Positions 1 through 12,311 are shown, counted from the stretch's first letter. The stretch is 64,000 nt of DNA from Clitopilus passeckerianus (GCA_944990035.1 CALYLX010000127.1:868001-932000), one strand, 5' to 3'. Notes: generated by a model not told the origin, from the letters alone. A program made the numbers and translations.

Positions 1-3000
1 TCTCACTGATGGTCAACGTTGCAGCGCATTGGAGAAAGTTCGACTCTGCGTCCAATACCTGTCGCGGAAAACACCTCTTCAACGATTCTTACAACGGCAA
101 GAAATCTCAGAAAGCATTAAGAATGCTCATCAGTGTTTGGACTCCTGCATTGAACTCTTCCAGGCATGTTTTCCGATCGTACCCTCTTGCATCACACATT
201 AACACTCTTATCTTGCAGCTTCAAAGCGTGATCTCACTCAAGTTCACCATCGCTGACCACGAAACGGCCCATCAGAAAGACCAAGCGCAACTGGCCCAAA
301 CCCTAGAGCAGCTACAGAAGAACGACGCGAATATCTTAGAAACTCTAGAATTGAGGAACGATCAACTCATGGAGGCGGTCCGCGGTCTTCGAGATGTGAT
401 TGAAAACCTACCCGTTATCACATAGCTACTAACCCCTCCGTAGAATCTGCAAAGAGGCATAGAGGATGCAGTCCAGCGACGTTTCGCGACCGCCAGCTTA
501 CGAACGTTGCTAGAAAGACAGGCAGAATCGTCTTCGTCGCAAGTTACGTCCTACGAATGGGCGGTCTCCTCACTTGAGGTTCTCATAGAAGGGGATATTC
601 TGGGTTCGGGAGCATTTGGGACGGTGTACGCGGGTCGGTGGAATGGAACGAAGGTTGCTGTCAAGCAGCTTTCCAAAGGAACTCCGAAGAAGGTACGGTT
701 ACACTTATCGTTTGAAGGCCAATGCTGACTGGCTTCATCAGCTTCTCATCAAGGAAATTGAAATTTGGCGGAGAATGCAACATCCCCACATCGCCTCGTT
801 CTTCCGGGCCTGTCTCGATTCAAACCCGCCACTACTGGTCTCGGAGATGTATAATTTTGGCAACACTATGGTTTACCTTGATGAATACCCAGAAGCAAAC
901 CGTGTTCGCTTGGTATGTAGTCACTTTACGTATCAATGCAGCTTCTGATTCACTTTATAGTGCCACGAAATAACTCTCGGGATGGTCTTTCTGCACAAAC
1001 ATAAGATCATCCATGGTGACCTCAAGCCAGCGAATGTCCTAGTTGATAACGCGCATCGGGCTCGCATAACCGACTTTGGTCTCTCGAAAATCAAGTCCTC
1101 CATGACAACACAAACAGTCAATGATGTTTCCCAGACGTCTATGTCCAGCGCACCCGGGACGAAGGTGTTCATGGCACCCGAGCGTTTGAGGCGAGGAACG
1201 ATGAGCTATGCGACTGATGTTTATGCATTCGCCATGTCTGCCTTCCAGGTATTTCGACTCTACGCTAGAGGGCCCGTAAACTTTCTCATCTCGGCCTCGT
1301 TAGATTTTCAGTGGTGAAGCTCCTTTCCAGCACCTTCCAGAAGAAGAAATCAGGCAGGCGGTCGTTGTCGACCAAGAACGACCAGACCGACCCGAGGATG
1401 AAGACGCTGCAGAGCGGGGGCTCGATGACGAAATGTGGACGCTACTGGAACGTTGCTGGGCGGACAACCGTACCTCTAGGCCTTCGTTCCAAGAAATTGC
1501 TGCCCTCCTGGAAGCCTGGTTGGGGCCTAAAGCGGCACCGTGTACAAACAGCAAGACAGACTTGAGCGCATCAAATAAGCGAAGTGCGTATTTTTTGATT
1601 TTCTCGCCTTCTTTACTCGTATCAACTCCTCCGGAAGGAAACCTTACACCTGTCACGCCATCGCCTCCTGGGACATTGAAAACGCTGGAACGCAAGCCGA
1701 CACTCCCTAACATTGACTTGGACTCCGGCGTTGCTCATGAAATACCTGGAACGGATGTTGTCATTGGTGCTTCAGACTTCCAGGTCATCCGAAGTCCCGA
1801 ACTATCAGACGCAGCCTCTCTAAAGTCCCCAGGATCCATTCAGTTCACACCGTCTGGAACTATCAACGAAGACGCTTCGGACTACTTCTCCGTCTTCAAG
1901 GCTATGGATGATTATTCTCCTCCAAGTGAGTACTAGTGTCTACTATTCTCGTCTCCGTTATGGTACTCACCGGCTTGTCAGGTCTGGACACTTTCTCTCC
2001 GCCTACCCCGCCTACCATCCCATCCTCTTCGGAGCCAAGCACGCCCATTTCAATACCTACCTCAACACCTCCCTCTATCTCATCGCCTCCCTTAACACCT
2101 ACTACAACCCATCGTAGGCAAAGCTCAGCCCCTAAATCATCAAATTGGTTCAGGCGTTTCTTTTCCAGTGCGTTAAATGCATTAAGTGACTTACCCCGAA
2201 CTGAGATGAATACCTTCAGATTCAGAAAAAGAGAAACAAGCTCGAAGACATTCCGAGGTTCCTCACACAACCACTGAGCTACGACCGACTGAACCTCCTG
2301 TGAAAGAGGAAGAATGGGATCCTAACCATCTCCAACCTCTACCTGAAGGTCGGAGCAAGAAGCATCGGCAGTCGGCGGCATCCAAACAAGAACGGGATTA
2401 CCAGCTTATCAAGTCCAGCCGGCCAAAGGAGCATCGCGCGAAGCTGGTTATTGTTGGTGACGGAGCATGTGGCAAGGTAACATAGACCACTGTTCGACAT
2501 GAAAATCAGACTCATTGTTTCTCTCAGACGTGCCTGTTAATCGCATTCTCGAAGAACAAGTATCCGGAGGTAATTTTGATTCTGAATGCTTTCCATCGAC
2601 GACTGCTAAGACGAATACTACAGGTATACGTACCGACTGTCTTTGAGAACTATGTTGCAGAAGTCAGTATTGTCAGCCATAAGATCGAGTTAGCGCTTTG
2701 GGATACAGCCGGTCAGGAGGATTATGACAGATTGCGACCTATGAGCTATCCCGATGCTCATGTCTTCCTAATCTGCTTCACCATTGACACACCAGATTCG
2801 CTAAGCAACGTATGGCTCAAGGCATGTTATTCCATTTCATCTTTGAATATTTGAACAATCGACTGAGTTCTTATGGTCAGTGGATTTCCGAAGTACGACA
2901 CTTCTGTCCTGAGGTGCCGATTGTCCTTGTCGGGTGTAAACAAGATCTGCGTAACGACGAGCGTACCCTGAAAGAGCTACAGAGAACTATGCAGTCACCT

Positions 3001-3240
3001 GTTACGGTCGAGCAGGTTAGTTCCCCTCTTCACCTGCTGCACCAATTTCCGCAGCTGACATTACTTCCGCAGGCAGAGGCAGTAGCCGAACAAATCGGTG
3101 CAGTCTGCTATCTGGAGTGTAGCGCGAAACATGGTGATGGTGTTAGAGAGGTATTCAGGACAGCAACCACCTGTGCGCTTGGAAGCATGCTACGGGAGCA
3201 GGAAAGGAAAGGCAGAGAGAAGAGCTGTATTATTGCGTGA
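1..3240 (+). CDS. MLKL-like NTD / TKL kinase / Rho GTPase fusion (5' partial)
   Basis: The gene enters from the left edge. Exons read: 25-163, 219-395, 444-692, 742-912, 961-1248, 1304-1925, 1982-2167, 2220-2476, 2528-2569, 2624-2821, 2881-3015, 3073-3240, giving 876 residues in frame. Residues 1-105 are helical with [14 protein letters not shown] and a coiled-coil-like tail, resembling the four-helix N-terminus of MLKL-type proteins in agarics. Residues about 155-440 are a kinase of the TKL type: GSGAFGTV P-loop, VAVK lysine, HGDLKPANV catalytic loop (HGD instead of HRD), DFG and MAPE. A Pro/Ser/Thr-rich linker follows. Residues about 685-876 are a full Rho GTPase: GDGACGKT, effector [26 protein letters not shown] and C-terminal CIIA for prenylation. 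Two introns appear to be GC-AG. The kinase could be signal-controlled and the product membrane-anchored; that is inference. Two adjacent genes are the alternative, but the Rho part has no Met of its own. Confidence 0.75.
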
Positions 3241-4654
3241 GAAGATGGGTATGGCACCATCTTTGACCTGTAGTAGCGGGCCATTCCGGCTGTGTCGGCT
3301 GGGACTTGCGAGTCTGAAGGGCGGTGGTTCCGTCTGACTTGGCCTCTCATCCTTCTTTCCAACTCAATGCATTGAACCCAGTAGTCGCGTAATGAGTTAT
3401 CGTAGGTACACAACATTTCTGTAGATTAGTTTTTCCTTTTCTTGCCGTGGAATCCAAACGACCGAGGCCGTACATCTCAGCCAGTAACTCGAAACGCTGC
3501 CCTTTTGATAATTGATAATTCGTTGTCACTCAACCATGTGAATACAAAAAATCAATCTATACCGTATACGTCGGTTCCCAACACTCCACGTATTTAATCC
3601 CGGAGTCGCACAAAGTTAGTAGGCGCTCCGGCTTCAACATAACTTTCTCACGGACTACGCTGTACAACACTTAAGTCGGCCTGTCAATGTTGTCAGTCAA
3701 TGCCCTTGTATATCGCGAAATCGGGCACGCACGTTGAGTTGGCATTCGCCACGTGATAGCTGTGGCCGTGGAGAGCGCATTTGAGGTCCATAAGAGGGAG
3801 AGCGGCGTGCAAAGACGACGCTGTTCGACTGTGAATTACCATTGCCGGGATCCCTGGAATTATCCATGTGTTGTTACCTACGGGTGAGCTTTCAGGTGGA
3901 GGAAAGCTGCCAGAGGAGAGAGTCAATACCATTGAACAGGCTTCGTCACACGGGTCAAAGTTTGCAAGGGCCTCCGCCAAGCTGAAGCCCTTGATATGGG
4001 GTGGGAGTTAACACCCTCCGCCAGGATCATTCTCTGGTTCAGGGAAATCTGATACACTGTGAATGTCTGGTCGGTCTATTGCCTCCAGTGAACTGATTCA
4101 GCGCCCTGTAGATCGTATACCGCCAGAAAAGCTCCGCCAGATAGGCTAAAAGTCAGCAAACAACGCCACATTTGCCCCTTCTTGTAGGTGACGGCAGTTC
4201 TCCAATTCTTGAAGAGATCACCTGGCGGTACAAGCATTTGCGTTTGTGTTTGACGGCGTAAGGGAGGCTGAGCCTGAGAGGCTTTCAGCGACGATAACCT
4301 CAATCGGTACTTTCTTTAAGCACCGAACTTAAACAATATACTTCCAAACCTCTGTTCACACCGCCGAATCGAAGCCGCTGTGGTAGCTCATCGTGACCTT
4401 CGTGTGAGTCTCCTGCGAAGCATGGCGTTACGGGCGCCAGGATGAGGGCTCGTCAAACAGAGAACAAAAGTGAAATACCCCTGGGCCGGGCCAACAATCG
4501 CCCTCAACTCCTCTGTTACAATAGGGGTTCTCGGCCACAGCCCTATTCGAGGTCTCTAGCATCGACGAAGGCACCTTCTTCGATCCGTCAAGGAAATGCG
4601 GCCTTCACCCTATTTATTATGGCTGAAGCTGGTGCCGATGCCATTGCTCGCGTA
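3241..4654. other. Gene-poor stretch
   Basis: This lies between the Rho stop codon and the phosphatase 3' end. A minus-strand open frame at 3693-3980 (95 codons) and another at 4076-4303 have no recognisable domain and no convincing splice partners. I see no RNA gene or repeat here. Confidence 0.4.
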
Positions 4655-6619
4655 TTACGCGGAATTACATGCAGCGAACAAATCGTCAGCTGTGCCAATC
4701 GTTGAAGTAATATCTGGCCACAAAAATCCTAATAAGCGGTCAGCAGAAAGTTAGAAGAACTGGTGAACGTACAAGAGAAGAGCTTGTTCACCGGTATCAT
4801 ATCCAATACACCCAAAGGTGTCGACGTCTCAAGCGGCTGGCCACCCCAGAGAACCCTGATGAACCAAGACTTGTTTCCTTCTTGCTTGCTACTGTAGAGC
4901 TCAAACACAATCTGTTTACCCGTGTACGATGAGAATCTGCTGGTTCTTGGTCGAAAAGGATAAACCGACCTCAGAGCCCATACCTGGCCAGACCATCTTC
5001 GGGGTCTGGGGGAAGCCGAGGCGAGCGGAAACAGATCCATCGTGCGCGACGTTGTGGAAGTACTTCATCTACAGAGATCATGTCAATGAGCGGTTGGTGG
5101 GATCCAGCCAGAGAGCACATACCTTCGATGGACCAGAGATTACTGCTTGCAAATGCCCTTGCAATTCAAGGACCCATGCTCCATACTTCAGCGTTGAATA
5201 CTGTGTGGATTCTGGAGCATCTCGCCATTGCCGGGAGTACTCCCAATTACCGAGGCGGTACGCGGTGTAATAGCTGTTTTTAGAGGTTGATAAACCGGAG
5301 GAGGCGTACCAGCTCCTGCGGAACACAGGACGAAGAATCATTGAGATTACAGGGCAAGGGTTTCCCATGACGTTGCTTCGCACTCATGTTGTCGTAGTAA
5401 CTGATAAACGCAGAAATAAGCTATACGCGCCCCATACGTCCAAAAGATCACTCACTGGTCAAAGCTAACATGCCACCCGCCAGAATCCCGACTCGGAATA
5501 CCGGAAACTGCATCTAATTTTGCATAGACACGCGCTGCGTTCCCGAGATGGCCGCTCCATGCTTGACTTCCGGTGGTAATTGCCGTCTTCAAAGCGTTCG
5601 CCTTTGGGCAAGAATATGTGGGTTCCAGTGAGTCGTAAGCGGATGGTTGAACTTGGACTACGACTCCGTCGGAATCCGGGAATAAACCTCTAACGAGGCC
5701 TGAGGCAACCTGAGAGGTGATGACGTTGGTTGTAACGCCTGAGCACGACCTGGTCAGATATGTGTGTAATATTTGCATTAGAGAATGGGCTCACGTATTT
5801 GGGCTGTTGAGGGAGAGTGTCTTGAACTGAGGCCAAGTCGCTTCGCATATACTTTGCGAAGGTCCTTGCCATGAGTAATAGAGTCTTCCAAGCCCTGGTC
5901 CGTGATCTGTGGAAACTGGCATCTGAATCGAACATGCCATTAGTATGAGCGTGTTTATAGCGCGTATGCGCGGTTCTTACGTGCTATCCACAAAGCCGGG
6001 ATTAGCCGATCTTGACCAAGGGTTATTCGGATTTACAGAAGCTTGCCACTGCAAAGGGGGTGAGAATTATTCAGATAGACGATTTAGATTGAAGTACACT
6101 TGCCTGAACGCCTGTGACATGAGCACCTTCACCTTGCGAGCTTGGAAACCAGGTCAGCAGACGCGTACAAGTAGAATTAGAGGAGATTGGTCACCTCCTC
6201 ATGCCATAAACAGGGCCAGATCCTCCACAGCTCCATGGGATATCCTCTTTGACGAATGTGTTCGAGGCGTATGGCGTCCGTTTGTGATGCCTCTGTATGA
6301 CTTCGACATATTCCAATGTGTAGGTTTTGGGTGGTTCTCTGCAGCACCAAGTAGTTAGCATCCTCGGTGCCAGGAAAGATAAGGTCACGCACATATATTC
6401 AGTAGTCCGGACATGAGGCATATTGCACCAGTTATACACCCCATAGTCTTTGCTGGGAGTAATCGAGGTATTATAGATGCCTGATGCCGCAGTACCATGC
6501 AACGCGAACGTTATGTTGTTTATATTGCTTGCGACAGGAGGATAGTGAACCACCTCAGAGAGAACACCCCGGAGCCCGAGAGCCAAAGCCACCATGGCCA
6601 CCGCGATTCGTACAGGCAT
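4655..6619 (-). CDS. Secreted histidine acid phosphatase (branch 2)
   Basis: A multi-exon phosphomonoesterase of the histidine phosphatase superfamily, probably extracellular. Start chosen at the Met of MPVRIAVAMVALALG, a signal peptide; an ATG further upstream lies only a few bases after a TATA box (6683-6689), so it is unlikely to be used. The catalytic signature is RHHKRTPY (RHxxRxP), read near 6230-6260. The second catalytic site is HNVAHDGS near 5025-5050, supplying the His-Asp pair. Intermediate exons read VITSQVASGLVRGLFP, QPSAYDSLEPTYSCP and RLGNWEYSRQWRDAP, all in the family order. The last intron (donor near 4770, acceptor GGCCAG) restores a normal end, DDLFAACNSA, with stop at 4655-4657. 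Without that splice the frame would end at 4729. Exact borders of the middle introns are uncertain. Confidence 0.85.
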
Positions 6620-6682
6620 CTTAAGCAGATCCAGCAGGCCCCAGAGAAGACCCTGGCCAGCCAGTAACGCTGCCATTAGCCT

Positions 6683-6689
6683 CTTTATA
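6683..6689 (-). promoter_or_regulatory. TATA box of the acid phosphatase gene
   Basis: TATAAAG on the minus strand, 64 bases upstream of the chosen start codon. Its position argues against the more upstream in-frame ATG. Confidence 0.5.
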
Positions 6690-7126
6690 CGCTGTGAGAT
6701 CAGGCGAGCTCCAGAAGAACATATCTCCATTGAATCATCTCGTGCATGTGGTCGTCCAAGAACGTGTCGTGATTTGGGTCACGATACATGAAATGGGAAT
6801 TCAGCGTTGGGGTCGGCTGTTCTTTCTGGCTGTCCGTGGCGCATTGGCAGTTTTGGATTGGTTGAAGGCTGTCATAACGAACGTGCTCGTAGTCGACGAT
6901 GGCGAAAGGAGGGTTGACTGTAGCGTAAAAGAAATTTGCCGACGGTTACAAAGAACACCCATCAGCATGGGTTCCACGGCCTTCAGCGGCTCGACAAACG
7001 CTAGTACTAGTCACTCTAGTTTCTCAGGGTCCTCCTGAGTTCCTCGCCGATTGTGCTGCCCCGAATGCGTTATATTATATAGCTGTGACACCAGGGTTCG
7101 CCCAACTTATTAGCCAAACCAAACCC
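6690..7126. promoter_or_regulatory. Divergent promoter region, phosphatase / PLC-like gene
   Basis: Intergenic region between two divergently transcribed secreted hydrolases. An AT-rich TATATT/TATATAG stretch near 7070-7082 lies about 50 bases before the PLC start and is the likely core promoter of that gene. An open frame at 6694-7038 shows no family features and was not called. Confidence 0.35.
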
Positions 7127-8654
7127 ATGTTCCTCAAGACCTCCATCATTGGCTTACTGGCTTTGCTGGGCCTCGTTATGAGCAATCCTGTCTACGAGAA
7201 TGGGCAGGCTTCCCTAGCAAGAGCTGCATTGGAGGAGGTTTTAGGACGCGGGGCGCCAATTCTAGGTAAGGATTTCATGGGGAGTCCATCTCGAATTCCG
7301 TGCCTCAACACCTCTTCTTCAACGCGTAGGAACCGACATGGGGTGTTCCAAGAAGCTGAAAACCTGCGATTGGATGGCAAAGATTTCGGACAAGACGAAG
7401 CTTGTGCATATGAACCTCCCGGGAACCCATGATACTGCCACCTGTACGATTTTCGACGACCCTCCGCGCTCCCGATTTCACTGACAAGGTTGATGAAGGG
7501 AATTATACCCAAGCCACACAGGATTCACTCCTTCGCTACACTGGCCCGTAAGGAAGCTGTCCAAAATGACCATTCACATGTCTCCTTACCCAACATTCAG
7601 GATACCGCCAGCCTCAGTATTTCAGTGCCAGGAACGTTCTATTCTGCAGAGCTTGAACGACGGCATCCGTGCCTTCGATTTACGCTACGCATACAACCCC
7701 GGAAATGACACAATTGGGTTCTACCACTGTACGTTTGTTCACGCCTTGTAACCTAACTCATGACTGACCGACAAGAATAGCCCGGGCTCTGCTCGCTCCC
7801 AACACCAGGCTAGAAGACGTTTTCTTTGGATTTTACTCGTGGCTCGACAAGCATCCTACCGAAGCCCTCCTCATCTCTATGAAGTACGAGGGAGGCACAG
7901 GAACACCTAATGATTTCGCCCTGCAAGCTAAACTCTATGATATCTTCGAGAGCAAACTTGCCAAGAAATATTGGGTACAAGCTAATGCCCAGGTAAGCCC
8001 TACTTCATCGTCCATAATATCCTTCTAATCTACCTAGTTGGGAACCCTTGGTCAAGCCCGTGGAAAACTCACTCTCCTTCAACGCTTCACTTACACCCTC
8101 CTTCCTGATGAACCCACTTACTCTCACCGCATCGGCATTCACCTCGACGAAGCTCACTGGACGGATAACTCTCCCAACATCGAGCTCACCTATAATCCGG
8201 ACTCGAACCAGATCGCTTACATCGAGGATTATTATGAGATGAATCTACCTCTGGACGCCGGGACAGATGCGAATATACAGGACAAGTTCCAAGCTTTGAC
8301 AGCTCATCTTACGAATGCGACGGCTCAGAATCCCGACCAACTCTACATCAGCTTTGCAAGTGCTGAACACAACGTTGCCGTACCGACAGTATCACCTAAG
8401 GTGAATGGATGTGCCTGTATTTGAAGTCCACCATGCTCATATCTCGCAGATCATGGCACTAGGAGATGGTTCTGTATCTGGCGTCAACCAGCGCCTCCTT
8501 CCCTGGCTGAAAGCACAGAAAGGGAAGCGACTAGGAGTTATCAGTATGTTGCGCAGATACCTCCCTCACGACAATCTTGCTTAATCTCTTCCGCTCAGTG
8601 CTGGACTTTTATGACGCCGTACCTGGCCTAGTAGAGGCAGTCATTGGGCTTTGA
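7127..8654 (+). CDS. Secreted PI-PLC X-domain-like phosphodiesterase
   Basis: A seven- to eight-exon gene for a PLC-like phosphodiesterase of the TIM-barrel superfamily. Start at 7127 begins a signal peptide (MFLKTSIIGLLALLGLVMS). The PI-PLC X landmarks are in order: MNLPGTHDTAT with the first catalytic His, then GIRAFDLRYA with the Asp/Arg pair, then IGFYHS with the second His. A conserved C-terminal half follows (RLEDVFFGFYSWLDKHPTEA, then LGVIMLDFYDAVPGLVEAV) and the gene stops at 8652-8654. Splicing of the first His exon uses donor CCT|GTACGA and an unusual acceptor TGATGAAG to give ATWNYTQAT. In bacterial relatives the family cleaves phosphatidylinositol or its glycan anchors; the substrate here cannot be read from sequence. 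Confidence 0.85.
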
Positions 8655-11600
8655 CGCAGAGCCCAACTATGATTCACAAAGTCGCACTAAGTGAAATAAT
8701 ATTTATCTTGTCATTGTCAAAACAGCGTGACATCCAAGTACACAAACACTATCGAAGTAGCTGAGAGACATCCTACCTTCAGTTATCATTCGCCAAAGGC
8801 AGGGAAAGTTCACCGCGAAGGTGAATGGGAGCAAAAAATTATGCGGGCATGAGTCCTCGAATAAGCTCAAAAGAGCCCATTCTCCTCAATCAAAGGCCCA
8901 CCATGAGTTCCAAACCTACGTACCCCGACCACGTCATACCCACTCTCGAAGCCATGCCCCTGAGTGTCAGGTAGCTTCCCCCGCCACAGCGCCTGCCAAA
9001 TGTGTTGGCCTGACTCCTACTCCGTGGTAGTCTCTCCCAGTCATGACAACAGTGAGATTTCCCAATACCACACCTGCTAAGTGTCTTTCATCCCATTCCA
9101 CTCGTGTCGACAGAGGCGCGACAGGCAGGGATCTCCTCCTAAAGCGTCATGTTCATGGTTCCCAAATTCTTTCGCCCGAAGGCGCTCAGAGTTTCAGCTC
9201 GGCATCTCTGAAAGCACAGCTGGGCTTCGGTCCGTCTTCCTGTATGCATCAATGACTGCAGACGATTCCACGAATAAGCAATGCGAACGCTCTCCTCAAA
9301 TCCTGTCCACGCCTGGCTCAATTCCATCACCACCTTCTACATGGCGCCGAAAAGGTAAAATGCAGTTGGTCCACCAAAATCAGCCCCCGCTTCAGCTCGA
9401 GAACGAGTCTCTTTTGCAGCATCCCGCAGGAGCTGCAAATATCCACCTGGAGCTACAGGACCAACGAGCAGATACACCTCCCCGGAGAAACATGCTTCCA
9501 GCGATAATCGAAAAGAGTGAATCCAAGTGAGATCTAGGGCCTGGATCAACAAGCGTACGAATGCCTATTCGTCGGCAGAACCGTCGGGGTGACGAGTCAT
9601 GATTTGGAAGAACAAGACGGAAGCCATAAGCACCGTCAAGAGACGAGTCTTGGCCCAATGTTCTGAATAACGAGAATAAAACCGACGAATATCGGCGATA
9701 GGTGGCACGAAGATTTGCCATGCCGCATCTGGCCGACCAATGGACGGTCGAGAAACTTGTGTTGCAGGGTGAGAGCCAGATTACTAACAAATGGCCATAA
9801 CCATAGTCAGCCTTTCTGTGGATGAAAGGGCAGAAGAGTTGGGGGCGGGCGGTCGTGGTTGGGTCAGGTGAGGAAACGTGGTAGGCACCCGTTAACGACC
9901 CGTGCGTTAATGTCGTGCCAAAACATCCTCCTCATGGCGCCTCCAACGCCCTCGGCACCAGCTCTCCATACTTTTCTGTGTATATCCCTGGGTGAATTCC
10001 CCGAGCTCGAACTTGTTCTTGATCCCCGATCAACAACCAGCCGCGAAGCCATGCAAGTTTCAATGTGCTCGCCGACACTTTTAGTCTTCGCCCACAACGT
10101 TCGTACTAACCTCATTGCCGAAGCAAGAGGTAGGAAAACATCGTAGTAGCCTACGGTGATCGTAACTTGACCAAAGGTTCACCGGGGTTTGAACATCTCC
10201 GTATGCCACCTGGTGCGACAAGTAGGAGCGTTCAGGGGGGAGTCCAATGGACTGAGGCAAAAGGCATCCTATTCGTGGACTTGGGATCGTCGTTGGCCCT
10301 CGAATTTTGGAAACAACGTGAAGACGCGACCGCTGTCAGGCAGGAGACAACACAATCAATGTGAAGGCGGACAGAAGTGGGGGAATGGGGTCTAAGTAGA
10401 CCTGTGCGTGTGCCAAAAAGGCGCGATAGTCTTGTGACCAATTCGAAGCTGTGCGTAGCTGGCTCCGTATGCAGAGGATATCCTTAACGGTCCCGCGACG
10501 CTTCTCTGGTGGTCTGGCTCTGTAATGTTTTCCTCGACTGGCGGTTGAATCTATGCGTTTCTGGCTTCGCCTTCCCTAGTCAACAATTACTAACTGCCAT
10601 CATCATAGAGAGATGTACATGACTATGAAGGCCAATATTCGGCTTGCGAGGCCGAATGAGCCCGAATAGCATGACACCTTGTTCGTGAGTGATGAATGGG
10701 CAGCAGCTCTGTGACCAGGGTTCCCGAGGCGTTGCAGGCAAGGTTCTGTGCGTCACCTAGGCGGATCCAAGACTAGCAGGGCAGCCCACTTTCCGGAGAT
10801 GCGATATGGATGCTTCCGCATACTTCTTTGCTGGCAAAATTATCTCTAATTGGTCGCGTTGTTGACTGAGCAGCCATATTACGAAGATTCTGTTTGTCCC
10901 GGTCTTCACGTCGTAAGCAGGACCTGTCCTTTTACCCTGCTTAAAATACGAGGCAGCCAACGCAAGTGTGTATAAGGATGCACTGCTGCCTATAACGGCT
11001 TAGGGTTAAAAAACATTTCCCGGGTTTGGGAAGAAATGTTTCGTTTGGCTGGAAGCAGCAGTTGGATGAGGTGAACGAAGTTGTTGCTCAGAGAAAGGGA
11101 GCCTGGAGCGTTAAAGGCTTGGAAAGATACATCGAGCTTGTGCTTTGGATGCTGGACGCAGGGTCTGAGGAGTTTCGCCAACAGCGTCGCTGGAAAAGGG
11201 TGACTCTTGTCGCGTTGGCCCAATATTTAAGGGAGCCAAACATTGAAACAACGCGTAAATTGGGACAAATACAGACAAGTCAATTCTTCGGCGTGACCGT
11301 CACTTCGGATTCGGATTCGGAACGGAGAACACCGACGCTTCCGAATGCCGACGTCTACGTATCTCTACAGTTCAATGCTGGTCCAATCCTCGAATTGACT
11401 GCCCAGTACTTTCCAAGGACAAAGCGATAAACGGGCATTTGGGCAATCAACGTGCATGTCATGCTGCGGCCCCTAAGTTGAAGGGAACCGCACGGCGTAC
11501 AGTTGATCCCCGTCAATCCCCACATTGCTTTGTCGTTGCCTCAAGCATGTTCGCAGCGAGTCATCTGATACCTTCCTTCATGCACAAACCCAATCCTCCC

Positions 11601-12311
11601 CACAGGGGGCTAGCGGATTACCCTCACCGTACGGACCTCGGATATAAGAAATTAGCATAGATGGCTCAATCAGGACGAATGCTACTTACGACCAGGCATT
11701 TGAACAACTCTTTCGGGCTAGAAGCCATGGAAAACCCCACAATCATGCTGTCGCCAGAATGCTGGTGAAGCTTCGGCATGTATACTCATCTCTCATGGCT
11801 ATTTTCTTCGTTTCATTCAACAAAAGATGTCGCGATAATTTTGGCCGCCTTTATTGATTTCCGATTATTTGCCAGCGGGAGCGCTTCAAGGTGGATCCAA
11901 GCAATCTTCCGTCATCGAGAAGTTGTTCGTCGTATCAATCACTAACTTCTTTTGGGAGACCTCCGTATTTTCACCGGATGTGCCCTCGCATTTGCTGCTC
12001 TCGGAGGTCATGGCGGGGAGTGTTAACGAGAGCCGGTCTTATTTGACACTGCGCACGCGATCTCGGATGCACATGATGATCGGATGCGGGCCATCCGCCC
12101 ATGTTGTCCTCATTTTTCCTTCCATGGCCCCAATGGCTCATTGTGAGCCAACAAGGCTCGGGTTATTATGGGTGTATGTCATTGTTCTTCCGCGTTTGCT
12201 ATAAAGAGGCTCACAAGGTTTTACAGGTTGTTTGATCACCTCATTTTTCGCTCGTGTCCCGGACTGCTCTTATTATAAGGGTGCACACTCCTCGACGACC
12301 ACAACTGCACC
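8655..12311. other. 3.7 kb gene-poor region
   Basis: Apart from the decayed reading frame at 9139-9785 I find no gene. An open frame at 11026-11430 begins at a TTG and has no recognised domain. Several other short frames are not in coding-like context. The last few hundred bases are the promoter of the lactonase-like gene, with a TATAAGG near 12275. Confidence 0.4.
9139..9785 (-). pseudogene. Decayed open frame with two in-frame TAG codons
   Basis: One minus-strand frame reads for about 215 codons with protein-like composition. It includes a hydrophobic stretch LLTVLMASVLFFQIM and later VYLLVGPVAPGGYLQLL. The frame is broken only by TAG after GSADE and TAG after FYLFGAM (9337-9339), and ends at 9139. 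Neither stop is removed by a plausible GT-AG intron. I do not recognise the family. It could also be a chance open frame, but two stops in this length is few. Confidence 0.35.

Noticed and set aside
3693..3980. Minus-strand frame with LHGHSYHV, recalling a laccase copper motif
   Set aside because: The remaining copper-binding motifs and flanking exons are absent; the likeness is a few residues only.
5945..6358. 137-codon plus-strand frame
   Set aside because: It lies antisense to the acid phosphatase exons; shadow frame.
6620..6730. Longer N-terminus for the acid phosphatase (MAALLAGQGLLWGLL or earlier)
   Set aside because: The TATA box lies immediately upstream of that ATG, so it should fall outside or at the very start of the transcript. 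The MPVRIAVAM start gives a proper signal peptide.
11026..11430. 134-codon open frame
   Set aside because: It starts at TTG, has no ATG in good context, no domain and no splice partners; not called as a gene.
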